Assembly: GCA_964584815.1 (NCBI GenBank)
Contig: CAZPBO010000001.1
Span: 1-64,000, forward strand
DNA from: CAZPBO01 sp964584815
GTDB taxonomy: Bacteria > Planctomycetota > SKW154
DNA length: 64,000 nucleotides
Direction: 5' to 3'
Positions 34,954 through 43,995 of this stretch are shown in pieces. The notes under the pieces are model-generated. The model did not search any database and had not been told where the DNA came from. It was given only the letters and a program-made list of their open reading frames with translations. Position numbers and translations under genes: made by a program. Every line of letters starts with the position of its first letter. Within the stretch, counting starts at the first letter, position 1.

Positions 34954-36681
34954 ATGACGGGGGAAGCCAGGAGAGAGTGGTCGGAGCGGATAGCAAAAAA
35001 ACTGGGACTTCCTGCGGAAGAGGTGGAGGGCGCTTTTGAGAAACCGCCGCGGGATGAGTTGGGCGATGTAGCGCTGCCGTGCTTCCGATTCGCAAAAACA
35101 CTACACCGCGACCCGAAAAAGATAGCAGAACAAGCCGCAGATGCCCTCTCCAATGCCCCTCTTGTGGCAAAAATTTCCCTTGCAGGCGCATTCCTTAACA
35201 TCCATCTGGATAGGAAGAACTGGACAGACACCGTTCTTAAAGAGATTCTTTCCAAAGGCGAAAAATACGGCTCCTCTGATGAAGGCAGAGACAGAACCGT
35301 TGTTGTGGATTTTTCAAGTCCGAACATAGCAAAGCCCTTTGGGATAGGACATCTGCGCTCAACCGTTATCGGAAACGCGCTCTGCAACATATACCGTTTC
35401 CTCAATTGGAAGGTTGTGGGGATAAACTATCTCGGCGATTGGGGAACCCAAGTGGCGAAGATGATGGTGGCGTATGATAGGTGGTTTGACCAGTCAGAAT
35501 ACGAGCGCGACCCCATCCGCTACCTCTACAACCTTTATGTTAGGTTCCACAAGGAGGAGGAGAAGGATGCGAGGTTGCTGGAGGAGGCGCATAGGAGGTT
35601 GGTGGCGCTTGAGTTAGGGGATGGTGAAGCGCTTTCTCTGTGGCGGCGGTTTGTGGAGTTGAGTAAGGCGGAATTTCGGCGCATTTACGACATACTGGGG
35701 GTTGATTTTGATGTGGTGGCGGGTGAGTCAATGTGCGACGACGACGGGGTCCCCCGCGGAAAAGAGAAGATGGAAGCGGTGCTTCAACTACTCAAAGGGA
35801 AAGGGCTTGTTGAGGAGTCGGAAGGCGCCCTGATAGTGGATTTCAAAAAGCGCGGGATAGATTTGCCGCCCCTTATGCTGCGCAAACGGGATGGCTCAAC
35901 ACTGTATGCAACGCGTGAAGTGGCGGTGGCGCTTGAACGCTGGCGGCGTTACCACTTTGACCTTGCGCTGTATGTTGTGGGGATGCCGCAGCAACTCCAC
36001 TTTCAGCAGGTGTTCAAGTTGTTTGAACTGGCGGGATTTGAGTTTGCGGGTCGCTGTCGCCACATCGCCTTCGGGCATTATGTGGGTATGTCTACACGCA
36101 AAGGGACGATGGTTCTGCTTGAAGAGGTGCTGGAAGGGTTGATAAAACGCGCTTATGAGGTGGTGTGCGAGAAGAATCCTGCGCTGGTGGAGGAGGGAAG
36201 GGCTGAGGATGTGGCGCGGAAAGTGGCGGTGGCGGCGCTCATCTTCAACGACCTAAAAAACGCGCGGATTAAGGATGTGGTCTACAACGAGGCGCGGATG
36301 CTCTCCTTTGAGGGCGACACAGGTCCTTATCTACAGTATGCGCATACGCGGATTTGCGGGATTTTGCGCAAGTGGGGGAGGGAGTTGCCGCAGGAGTTTG
36401 AGGCAGAGAGCATAACCAGTGATGAGGAGTGGCGTCTGGTGAAATTGTGTGGTGATTTTTCGCGAGTGGTTGGGGAGGCGGCGCGGCAATTTGAGCCCTC
36501 CATAATAGCGCAGTTTTTGCTGGATGTGGCGGCGGCTTTCAACCTTTTCTACCAGCGCCACAGAGTTCTCGGCACCCCCACCCCCGTTCGGAACGCCAGA
36601 CTCCTGCTTTGCGCCGCCACAAAATCTGTGCTCGCAAACGGTCTCAAACTCCTGGGAATAGAACCACTTGAGAGAATGTAG
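34954..36681 (+). CDS. argS: Arginyl-tRNA synthetase
   Basis: 575 residues. Class I synthetase: N-terminal ArgRS additional domain (about 1-95), HIGH-type PFGIGHLRSTV, KMSKS-type MSTRKGTMVLL, and a helical anticodon-binding domain ending LGIEPLERM. Substrate-contacting VVDFSSPNIAKP is intact. AAGGAG precedes the ATG by 7 bases. Followed 51 bases later by a signalling gene on the same strand. Confidence 0.95.
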   Translation: MTGEARREWSERIAKKLGLPAEEVEGAFEKPPRDELGDVALPCFRFAKTLHRDPKKIAEQAADALSNAPLVAKISLAGAFLNIHLDRKNWTDTVLKEILSKGEKYGSSDEGRDRTVVVDFSSPNIAKPFGIGHLRSTVIGNALCNIYRFLNWKVVGINYLGDWGTQVAKMMVAYDRWFDQSEYERDPIRYLYNLYVRFHKEEEKDARLLEEAHRRLVALELGDGEALSLWRRFVELSKAEFRRIYDILGVDFDVVAGESMCDDDGVPRGKEKMEAVLQLLKGKGLVEESEGALIVDFKKRGIDLPPLMLRKRDGSTLYATREVAVALERWRRYHFDLALYVVGMPQQLHFQQVFKLFELAGFEFAGRCRHIAFGHYVGMSTRKGTMVLLEEVLEGLIKRAYEVVCEKNPALVEEGRAEDVARKVAVAALIFNDLKNARIKDVVYNEARMLSFEGDTGPYLQYAHTRICGILRKWGRELPQEFEAESITSDEEWRLVKLCGDFSRVVGEAARQFEPSIIAQFLLDVAAAFNLFYQRHRVLGTPTPVRNARLLLCAATKSVLANGLKLLGIEPLERM

Positions 36682-36732
36682 CGCAAAAAAGGATGCGGCG
36701 TTATAATCTTTGGGAAGGTTGAGGGAGCCATC

Positions 36733-38199
36733 GTGGCGGAGACGGTCTTTTACTTAAACTTTCTGGCGGGAAAGCGGAAAGGAGTTTATCTTCCGCTTGA
36801 GTTGGGCAGAACAATGATACTGGGGCGCGACCCCAACTGTGACCTTGTCTTTGAAGAGCCCGACATATCAACGCACCATATGCGTGTTGAGGTTCACGAA
36901 AAAGGTGTGCGGATAACCGACCTGGACTCAAAGAACGGCGTTTATGTGAATGGGCAGCGCGTGAGACAGGCGTTCTTGCGAGCCGGCGATGTGGTGCGCG
37001 TCGGGGCATCGGTTTCGTTTCGGCTTGAGGGGAAGCAGGCGCATACCCATATTATCCGTGACACACCTGACAAAACGACCCGCTTTGTGCACAGGGTGCC
37101 GACGCAGAGGTTAGATTTGGGGCAGGAGTCGGCGGACAGGCTGCGGCGGATGGTGGAAATAGCCCATCTTCTACACGCCGAGACAGACCCCGACAGGTTG
37201 ATGTCCCATGTAGTGGATGTGGTGGTGGCGCTGTTTCGTCCTGACCGCACCTACATAATGATGGTTGAGCGGGACGGTAGTCTGCGCCCTGCGGTCTTTC
37301 GTCAGCCGCCGAGTCTGGCGCAGCAACCGATATCAAGCACGATAATTCGGCACGCGATGCGTGAGCGCGCCGCCGTCCTCACCGAGGACGCCATAGCCGA
37401 CGACCGCTTCCGCGACGGTCGTTCCATTATCCTCGGCGGCATCCGCGCCGCTATGTGCGTCCCACTTGAAGCAGGCGGCAAAGTCATCGGTGCCTTATAT
37501 CTTGACTCAACAGGCAAACCCGGTAAGTTCACCCGTCAAGACCTGCAGGTCCTCAACGCCATCGCAAAACAGGCGGGCATAGCGTTGCAACGCGCCCAAC
37601 TCCTTACCCAACTTGAAAAAGCATACCTCTCCACAGTGCGCGTGATGATTGCCACTGTGGAGGCGAAGGACGAGTATACACGGGGGCATTCTGAACGCGT
37701 CACCGCCTATTGTATGAGGCTTGCGGATTTTATCGGCATACGAGGCGAGAAGTTGAAATTATTGCGATTGGCGGCGCTTCTGCACGACATCGGCAAAATC
37801 GGCATCCCCGACAGCATCCTGAAAAAACCCGCACGCCTCACCGATGAGGAGTTCAAAATAATCAAACGCCATCCCGAGGTGGGATACCGCATAATAAAGA
37901 ACATTGATTCAGAGTCTGCAGATGAAATAGCACAAATCGTGCGCCATCATCACGAGCGTTACGATGGCAAAGGCTACCCTGATGGTGTTGCTGGCAAGCG
38001 GATTCACATATTTGCGCGGATAATAGCGGTCTGCGATACCTACGATGCGATGACGAGTCGTCGTCCGTATCGCGCACCTCTGTCGCAGGATGTGGTTGTG
38101 CGTGAGTTGCGCAAAGGAGCAGGCACCCAATTTGACCCCCGCATTGCGGAGTTGATGGTCAGGCTTCTTGAGTCGGGCGATATCAGACCGTTACCGTAG
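36733..38199 (+). CDS. FHA-GAF-HD-GYP signalling protein (likely c-di-GMP phosphodiesterase)
   Basis: 488 residues. FHA domain 1-100 (LGRDPNCD, ISTHHMRV, DSKNGVYVNG) for phospho-threonine binding; GAF domain about 140-290 (GIRAAMCVPLEAGGKVIGALYLDS); HD-GYP domain about 300-485 with LLHDIGKIGIPDSIL, HHERYDGKGYPDG and DTYDAMTSRRPYR. All metal-site HD and GYP residues are present, predicting cyclic-di-GMP hydrolysis. The FHA domain could couple it to the Ser/Thr kinase encoded at 50.2-53.7 kb. GTG start at 36733. Its stop is one base from the convergent GAF gene stop. Confidence 0.88.
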   Translation: MAETVFYLNFLAGKRKGVYLPLELGRTMILGRDPNCDLVFEEPDISTHHMRVEVHEKGVRITDLDSKNGVYVNGQRVRQAFLRAGDVVRVGASVSFRLEGKQAHTHIIRDTPDKTTRFVHRVPTQRLDLGQESADRLRRMVEIAHLLHAETDPDRLMSHVVDVVVALFRPDRTYIMMVERDGSLRPAVFRQPPSLAQQPISSTIIRHAMRERAAVLTEDAIADDRFRDGRSIILGGIRAAMCVPLEAGGKVIGALYLDSTGKPGKFTRQDLQVLNAIAKQAGIALQRAQLLTQLEKAYLSTVRVMIATVEAKDEYTRGHSERVTAYCMRLADFIGIRGEKLKLLRLAALLHDIGKIGIPDSILKKPARLTDEEFKIIKRHPEVGYRIIKNIDSESADEIAQIVRHHHERYDGKGYPDGVAGKRIHIFARIIAVCDTYDAMTSRRPYRAPLSQDVVVRELRKGAGTQFDPRIAELMVRLLESGDIRPLP

Positions 38200-38200
38200 G

Positions 38201-38731
38201 TCAGAAAAGCGGCGCAACAAGAGCCGCCACCTGACGCAGAAAATGAAGGTCGTCCTCACCGAACGCCGACGCCCGTCTTGAGTCTATATCCAACTCCGCC
38301 ACAAATTCTCCTGCCTTGAACACCGGCACCGCTATCTCCGAGCGCACCTCCGGGTCGCAGGCAAGGTAGTCCTTTTCCTCGCTCACATCGTCTATGATAA
38401 CAGGTTGTTTGGACTGTGCTACCCGACCGCACACTCCCCTCCCCACCTCTATCTTTATGTGCTCTGTCGGCTTGCCACGATAAGGTCCCAAAACCAGCAC
38501 CTTGCCACCCTCTTCCGCAATATAGAAACCAACCCAGTCGTAGTGCTCCACGCTCTCATAAAGAAGGTCACAAACCGCCCTCAAACGCCCCCATTCATCC
38601 CCTTTTCCCGCCACCACCTTTCTCACCTCATCCAGCAACTCCGAAAACCTCTTCTTCACCACCAGCCCCCTATTGCGGCAGATTTGGTAGTATACACGCC
38701 TTGCCCTCTTCATCAAGGCGGAAACAGTCAT
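38201..38731 (-). CDS. GAF-domain protein related to free-methionine-(R)-sulfoxide reductase
   Basis: 176 residues. The stretch YDWVGFYIAEEGGKVLVLG, GRGVCGRVAQ, and YLACDPEVRSEIAVPV with LDIDS closely follow the fRMsr GAF pattern. Two of the family cysteines (GVCG and ACD) are present; the third, normally about ten residues after the first, is not obvious, so redox activity is uncertain. ATG at 38731 overlaps the aldolase stop (ATGA). Last gene of the zinc-ribbon/AOR/aldolase operon. Confidence 0.7.
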   Translation of the reverse strand: MTVSALMKRARRVYYQICRNRGLVVKKRFSELLDEVRKVVAGKGDEWGRLRAVCDLLYESVEHYDWVGFYIAEEGGKVLVLGPYRGKPTEHIKIEVGRGVCGRVAQSKQPVIIDDVSEEKDYLACDPEVRSEIAVPVFKAGEFVAELDIDSRRASAFGEDDLHFLRQVAALVAPLF

Positions 38732-39273
38732 AAAGCGTCTGCTACCTTCAGGAGCCACAGAACTTTTGCGGCGTGTTCTACACAGCAGGCATAAACGAAT
38801 GCTTCATCCAAAGTCTGTCCGCGGGTTATGGGTCCGTGTCCTACCACTATAGCGGCTTTGTGGTGGCGCAGCGCCTCCGCACACCCCCTTGCCAACTCCT
38901 TACTACCCACCTCCCCCGAAACCACAGGTATCCGGTGTAGAACGAGACGGCTTTCTGAATCCACCGGCTCAAATCCGTTACCGAACATAAGCGATGCCGC
39001 CACCGCAAACGGAGAATGCGTGTGCACAATCGCCAAAGCGCTTGTCTCCGCGTATATGCGTCTGTGAACATTCACCTCCGTTGAGGCTATCACATCTGCG
39101 CTGCTTTCGCCCTCAAGCGGCACCTCAACTATCGCTCCCTCAAGTTCGTCAAGCATCGCACCCGTCATTGATATCAACATTCTATCGCCCACCCGCTTTG
39201 AGATATTGCCAAAATGACTGTGGGTAAGCCCCGACTCAACAATCTTCTTGCCGAACTTTATCATCTCCTCCAT
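38728..39273 (-). CDS. Class II aldolase (FucA/AraD/Ald2-like)
   Basis: 181 residues, short as in archaeal fuculose-1-phosphate aldolases. Zinc ligands are visible: HTHSPFA (two His), a third His in VGHGPITRG, and the catalytic Glu in STEVNVHR. SHFGNISKRVG matches the phosphate-binding loop. Family members split deoxy-ketose-1-phosphates into DHAP and an aldehyde, or dehydrate methylthioribulose-1-P (MtnB). It is translationally coupled to an aldehyde oxidoreductase (38-base overlap), which favours an aldehyde-releasing aldolase. ATG 39273 follows a purine-rich GGGGGGAAGAGG. Confidence 0.8.
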   Translation of the reverse strand: MEEMIKFGKKIVESGLTHSHFGNISKRVGDRMLISMTGAMLDELEGAIVEVPLEGESSADVIASTEVNVHRRIYAETSALAIVHTHSPFAVAASLMFGNGFEPVDSESRLVLHRIPVVSGEVGSKELARGCAEALRHHKAAIVVGHGPITRGQTLDEAFVYACCVEHAAKVLWLLKVADAL

Positions 39274-40933
39274 CCTCTTCCCCCCTTATCCTGCGCCACA
39301 AAGAAACCGCTTGGCGAAAACGCTCCTTCGGCAGCGGGGAATGCTCACCCAGCGCTTCATCAAAAAATTTCTGGGGCAATCTGTCATGTTCGGCACCGCG
39401 TCCAAACCTCTCATTCAACTTTCTCTCAAGCGCGTATATCCGCTTCCCGACATCCATAAGTTCTTCTGCGCTTATCTGAAGCCCATATGCGCCGCTTAAT
39501 GCAGCCGCAAACTCTTCCTCCGTCGCCCCGAGAAAGGCGAATTTGCATACGCCCAACGAATCACAAACCGCGCTCCTGTCCTGCAGCACAGCCAGATACT
39601 CCGCCTTCCCCGCAAAGGTGAACCGCTTAAGCGGACGCGGCTTACGCAGAATTTCAGGCGCCACCATATATCCCCGCAAATGGCACCCACCCCGTGTGCT
39701 TGTGGCATAAGCCAGCCCCATACCCCAGCAACCCCGTGGGTCGTACGCCGGCAACTCAAGGTTGCGAACTGCAACAGCCGCATCCCCAAATGCTTGCGCC
39801 CCCTCACACGCCTGATGCTTCCCCTCTAACACCGCCTCCACATCCTTTATGAAATCTGACGGTTTTGGATACACCCCTTTCTGCGCATAAAACGCCGCCA
39901 ACGCGCCACCAAGGCTTATTGTGTCGGCACCATAGCGGTTGGCGAGGTTGTTGACATATCTTATGGTCTCATAGTCAAAGATACCACAGTTTGGTCCCAG
40001 CATAGCGACAGTCTCATACTCGGGGAGAGGCTTGCCGTTCTTGCGGCGCTTACAGGCGATTGGGCAGCGAACACACCCAGCCCGCGCCGCACCCGCTGTT
40101 GTTACATCCGCAAACAGCGCTCCCGCTTCCTCCAATCCCGTCTTGCTGAAGTTGAACATCGGCAGGATTCCCAGCCAGTTGGTTATCGCCACAAGAAACG
40201 GGGTTCCGAAGGCGGAAAGCGCCTTGACGGGAGGGCTGGCGGTCAGAAGCCGTTTTATGGCGTCTGTCGCGGAGGAAAAAAGATGCGGGTCGGCGGGCTG
40301 ACGGCGCAGCAGCGGCGCACGCACAACCACCCCCTTTAAGTTGCGTGCGTGAAAGAGCCTGCCAAGCCCACCGCGACCAAAGGCGTGATGCTTATCCACC
40401 ATAACGCAGGCAAAATCCACATCAGCAGACGCCGCAGAACCCACCACAGCAAAAGAGGCATCATCCCCCACATACGCGGCAAACTCATCAACCGCACTGT
40501 CCCAGATATTTGCTGCGTCGGTAAACGAGACACCTTCAGGAGTGACCTCAACCACAGTGGGATGTTTCGCCCGCCCACGGAGCACAAGAAGGGCTACGCC
40601 GGCTGCAGCAAGCCTTGCGCCGAATCCTCCACCTGCGCTTGAATCAAACACCGTCTTCGTCTTCGGAGAGCGCGTGACCAGACTGCAACGCGATGAGGCT
40701 GCAACCCCAAAAACAGCCAGCGGTCCCACCGCGAACACAAGTGGAACCTCATCAATACCCCAGCAGTCGGTTTGATATAAATAAGATAGCCCCAGACCCC
40801 GCCCACCAAGCCAACTTCTGAAGCGCCCCTCGTCCAATGCGCATTCTGTTACGGTTCTGGTCTCAAGGTCAACCTCAACTTGACGACCGAAAGGCGTTTT
40901 TTGGGGGTTATGGTTTCTTGGGCAGGCGCACAC
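39236..40933 (-). CDS. aor: Aldehyde ferredoxin oxidoreductase (tungsten pterin family)
   Basis: 565 residues. N-terminal LGGRGLGLSYLYQ and SSAGGGFGARLAAAG are AOR domain 1. The [4Fe-4S] ligands are in CVRCPIACKR plus a distal Cys in CDSLGVCKF. PNCGIFDYETI and GLAYATSTRGGCHLRGY shape the pterin site. Oxidises aldehydes to acids while reducing ferredoxin, in the cytoplasm of anaerobes. GTG start at 40933 lies inside the end of the zinc ribbon gene, with GAGGG upstream. Substrate is not fixed by sequence, but the coupled aldolase suggests acetaldehyde or lactaldehyde. Confidence 0.88.
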   Translation of the reverse strand: MCACPRNHNPQKTPFGRQVEVDLETRTVTECALDEGRFRSWLGGRGLGLSYLYQTDCWGIDEVPLVFAVGPLAVFGVAASSRCSLVTRSPKTKTVFDSSAGGGFGARLAAAGVALLVLRGRAKHPTVVEVTPEGVSFTDAANIWDSAVDEFAAYVGDDASFAVVGSAASADVDFACVMVDKHHAFGRGGLGRLFHARNLKGVVVRAPLLRRQPADPHLFSSATDAIKRLLTASPPVKALSAFGTPFLVAITNWLGILPMFNFSKTGLEEAGALFADVTTAGAARAGCVRCPIACKRRKNGKPLPEYETVAMLGPNCGIFDYETIRYVNNLANRYGADTISLGGALAAFYAQKGVYPKPSDFIKDVEAVLEGKHQACEGAQAFGDAAVAVRNLELPAYDPRGCWGMGLAYATSTRGGCHLRGYMVAPEILRKPRPLKRFTFAGKAEYLAVLQDRSAVCDSLGVCKFAFLGATEEEFAAALSGAYGLQISAEELMDVGKRIYALERKLNERFGRGAEHDRLPQKFFDEALGEHSPLPKERFRQAVSLWRRIRGEEDGGDDKVRQEDC

Positions 40934-41177
40934 GCAGCGGATCCCTCACATAAAGGTTGGCGCACTGACCGCACAGGTCAAGAGTAAAATCGCGGTTGAG
41001 TGGGTCGTCCTCCACCTCCTCCTCGTCTTCATCAAACAACCAGTCTTCACTGCTGTCTGGTGAGTCGTCATCATCGTCTCTGTCGGCAGGACGCGCCTCA
41101 ACAAAGATGAGAACCCGATACCGCTTCTCAAAGCGGCTTATCACCCTTCCACAAAGGTCGCAAGTGTAGTGTATCAT
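40908..41177 (-). CDS. Small two-CxxC zinc-ribbon protein with acidic insert
   Basis: 89 residues. MIHYTCDLCGRVI and the C-terminal LDLCGQCANLYV supply two CxxC pairs, separated by a very acidic stretch (about 40-65, runs of Asp/Glu). ATG 41177 follows GGAGG with 7-base spacing; longer frames start in the divergent promoter region. Similar small proteins are, in my recollection, common in Planctomycetota, but without known function. Heads the AOR operon, overlapping aor by 26 bases. Confidence 0.75.
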   Translation of the reverse strand: MIHYTCDLCGRVISRFEKRYRVLIFVEARPADRDDDDDSPDSSEDWLFDEDEEEVEDDPLNRDFTLDLCGQCANLYVRDPLRVRLPKKP

Positions 41178-41207
41178 AGCCCAACCTCCGCCCATACACA
41201 GCAAGCC

Positions 41208-41236
41208 AGGATACGACGACAGTTGAGAAAAGGCAA
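41208..41236 (-). promoter_or_regulatory. Promoter of the zinc ribbon / AOR / aldolase operon
   Basis: Minus strand TTGCCT (complement of 41231-41236), 17-base spacer, TATCCT (complement of 41208-41213). Transcript start near 41201, about 24 bases before the ATG. Confidence 0.4.
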
Positions 41237-41262
41237 GCCAAATATCCACTCGCTGATAAAAG

Positions 41263-41291
41263 TTGTATAAAGCGGATGGCACCTGTAAAAT
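41263..41291 (+). promoter_or_regulatory. Promoter of fabG
   Basis: TTGTAT at 41263-41268, 17-base spacer, TAAAAT at 41286-41291. Start near 41298, with GAGGGAG before the ATG at 41321. Divergent from the AOR-operon promoter. Confidence 0.45.
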
Positions 41292-41320
41292 ATGGGCGGT
41301 TTTTGTTGAGGGAGTTGGGG

Positions 41321-42064
41321 ATGCTGCTTAAGGGGAAGGTAGCGCTTGTGACAGGTGGGAGCAGAGGGATAGGTCGCGCGTGCGTTTTGGAGTTGGCACG
41401 CGAAGGTGCTGATGTCGCCTTCACATACAGGAGCCGCGCGGATGCGGCAGCGGAGGTGGAAGAGGAGGTGAGGAGACTTGGACGCCGCGCCAAAGCATAC
41501 CAAGCCGATGTGTCCGATTTTGCCCGCGCCGCTGAAGTGGTCGCCTATGTCCTCAAAAACTTCCAACACCTTGACATCCTTGTCAACAATGCCGGCATAA
41601 ACCGCGATGCCGTTTCGTGGAAGATGTCAGAGGAGCAGTGGGACAGCGTGATAGAGACCAACCTGAAAGGCTATTTCAACTATATTCGTCATACAGCGCC
41701 GATATTCAAGGAGCAGAAAAGCGGCAAGATTGTGAACATAACCAGCATAAACGGCTTGCGTGGCAAGTTCGGACAGACCAACTATTCAGCCGCCAAAGCG
41801 GGGATAATAGGTCTGACAAAGGCGTTGGCGAAGGAGTTGGGACGCTACAATGTCAATGTGAATGCGGTGGCACCCGGTCTCATAGAGACCGACATAATGC
41901 GTAACGCACCGCAGAAGGTCGTGGAAATGGCGCTTGCGGAGATAGCGCTGGGGCGCATTGGGAAACCTGAAGATGTGGCGTCTGTTGTCGTATTTTTGTG
42001 TAGCGAGAAAGCACGACATATAACAGGTGAGGTGGTGAAGGTGGACGGAGGGCAGTATATATGA
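41321..42064 (+). CDS. fabG: 3-oxoacyl-ACP reductase FabG (SDR family)
   Basis: 247 residues. NADP-binding TGGSRGIGRA, NNAG, catalytic Ser in NITSING, and YSAAK. C-terminal VDGG is the FabG ending. ATG 41321 after GAGGGAG; the frame from 41276 is rejected because that region holds the promoter. It is separated from plsX-fabH by 38 kb. The downstream HEAT gene begins 10 bases after its stop. Other SDR reductases cannot be fully excluded. Confidence 0.85.
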   Translation: MLLKGKVALVTGGSRGIGRACVLELAREGADVAFTYRSRADAAAEVEEEVRRLGRRAKAYQADVSDFARAAEVVAYVLKNFQHLDILVNNAGINRDAVSWKMSEEQWDSVIETNLKGYFNYIRHTAPIFKEQKSGKIVNITSINGLRGKFGQTNYSAAKAGIIGLTKALAKELGRYNVNVNAVAPGLIETDIMRNAPQKVVEMALAEIALGRIGKPEDVASVVVFLCSEKARHITGEVVKVDGGQYI

Positions 42065-42074
42065 GGTGTCTGAT

Positions 42075-43626
42075 ATGGTGGCGTTGATGCTGGTAGCGGT
42101 TGTTCTGCAGTTATCTGACAGACCGCTGACAGCCGAGCAGAGGAAGGCGCTTCAGGAGGCGCAGAACGACATAAAAAGCGACGACCCTGACAGGATGTAT
42201 GAGGCGGCGTCGCGCCTGATACGGATGCGCCACCGCCAAGCCGTAGCCGCCCTAACCGACGCCTTCAAAAGCGGCGATAAGGTGCTGCGCTTGAAGATAG
42301 CCAAAGCGCTTGCTGACAGAAGTTCCTATCTCAGTGAGGCGGTTTCGGGATACAGCGAACTTCTGGAGGCGGCATCTGTCTGCAAAGACAAAGCGGTTCT
42401 GGAGCAGATTGAGCGCGCATTGGTGGGTGCGCGGCGTCCCAACAGAGCCCATGTCAGCGCTTTCCTCGCACAACTCGCCGCCCGTAGAACCACCGCCGCA
42501 CCACTTATCGCATCCGTCTTCCAGCGCCTGCCCCTTGATAACTGGCGCGAAGTCGGAAACGCCATCACCGCCGCCGAATCACTCTGGTCATCCGACGATG
42601 CAAAAAAAATTCTCTCCGCCGTCAACCGAGCCCTGTTCAGAAACTTCAAAACCCCTCAAGAAGCGTCTTCCTGGTTTGAGAAAAACAAAAATCGCTCTTT
42701 TCGCGATGTGTTGGGAGAGATAAGAAAGACCGTGGATAAGATGCGTCACCTAATCCTAAAGCATATCCGCGATAAGATAGCGCTGATATCCAAGATACCG
42801 CCGAAGGAGCGGGAAAAGGAGTGCCTTGCGCGGCTTTCGGACAAAGAAGAGGCGGTGGAAGTGAAGGAGTTTGCGATTAGGGAGTTGGGCAGGCTGAAGG
42901 CGAAGGCGCAGGCGAATGTTGTGGCGGGGTTCTTAAAGAGTGAGGATGAGAGGTTGCGTGTGGCGGCGGCGTGGGCGTTGAGCCAGATGGGAGCGGTCAG
43001 GTTCGCACGCCAAATCGCCGAACTTCTTAAATCGGAATCAGAGCAGGAAAGGTTGGCGGCGGTCAAGAGCCTTATGCGTCTGGAAAGCGCTCCTTCTGAT
43101 GCGTTATGTGAAGCGCTTAAGGAGGAAAAATCCGAGACCGTTCTGAAAGCGCTTCTTGAAGCGGTGGTGGCGCTAAAACCTGCTGGGATAGCCGATGTTA
43201 TCGTGACAAAGTTCTTCGTCAAATCGGGTGATAAACTGCTTCTGCGGGAGAAGGGTGAGTCTGGGAGAGCGGTGGCTCGCGCTTTGGCAGCGGTCGCCTC
43301 AGGTGGAGGGAAACCTGTGCTTTCTGCTCTCCTTGCCTTGACGGAGAACGCAGATGCAGCAATTAGGTATGCCGGATGCGAGGGGCTTGGCGCATTGGGA
43401 GGGGATTTGGCAAGGTCAAGGCTTTCGGAGATGGCGAGCAAGGACAAGGAGCCTGGTGTTCGTGCCGCTGCCATAAGGGCACTTGTGCACACAGCCAAAC
43501 CGAGCGAGAAAGAGATAGATGTTCTGCTCGGGGCGCTGGGGGCGAAGGAGAAAGAAGTGTGCGAGGCGGCGCTTGATGGACTGCGTCGCGTGACGGGAGT
43601 CGTCGGCAATCATAAGGTAGATATGG
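42075..43626 (+). CDS. Exported HEAT-repeat protein (3' part lost in gap)
   Basis: At least 517 residues. ATG 42075 has GAGG 8 bases upstream and a short signal peptide (MVALMLVAVVLQLS). Helical HEAT repeats dominate from about residue 215 on: AVEVKEFAIRELGRLKA, RLRVAAAWALSQMGA, AAIRYAGCEGLGALGG and GVRAAAIRALVH are successive units. Such scaffolds bind partner proteins; no enzyme motif is visible. The reading frame enters the N gap; a TAG just after the gap (43728) is not a reliable stop. The 43727-43993 fragment may be its C-terminus. Confidence 0.75.
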
Positions 43627-43726
43627 NNNNNNNNNNNNNNNNNNNNNNNNNNNNNNNNNNNNNNNNNNNNNNNNNNNNNNNNNNNNNNNNNNNNNNNNNN
43701 NNNNNNNNNNNNNNNNNNNNNNNNNN
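43627..43726. other. 100-N scaffold gap in or after the HEAT-repeat gene
   Basis: Exactly 100 N. The coding frame after the gap differs from the frame before it, as expected for a gap of arbitrary true length. Confidence 0.97.
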
Positions 43727-43993
43727 ATAGCGACGCTGCTTGAACAGCAAGCCAAGTTTGCAGAGGCATATGAGGAGTTGAAGAAGGCGCAAGGACTGTT
43801 GCCTCCGGAACGGGCTGAGTCAATATTCATAAAACGCCTTTCTCTGGTTGAGCGTATAGCGACGGAGAAGAAGGACAAAAACACCGCTGCGGCGTTGCTG
43901 AAGGAATGCAGCGAGCAAGCAAAACGGCTGAAACTTTCCGAATCTGCGCTGAAGCGGCTTGAGAACCTGAAGAAAAGGCTACTGGGAGGTTGA
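43727..43993 (+). CDS. C-terminal fragment of a helical (TPR-like) protein
   Basis: 88 codons open from the gap edge, reading LLEQQAKFAEAYEELKKA then Lys/Glu-rich helices to LKKRLLGG and stop. The pattern is TPR-like or coiled coil. It is either the end of the HEAT-repeat protein or a separate gene whose start is hidden in the gap. It abuts hutI. Confidence 0.6.
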   Translation: MATLLEQQAKFAEAYEELKKAQGLLPPERAESIFIKRLSLVERIATEKKDKNTAAALLKECSEQAKRLKLSESALKRLENLKKRLLGG

Positions 43994-43995
43994 AA

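Noticed and set aside
42066..43730. HEAT-repeat gene ending at the TAG at 43728
   Set aside because: The stop lies two bases after the N gap, where the frame is unknown; a different frame stays open to 43993.
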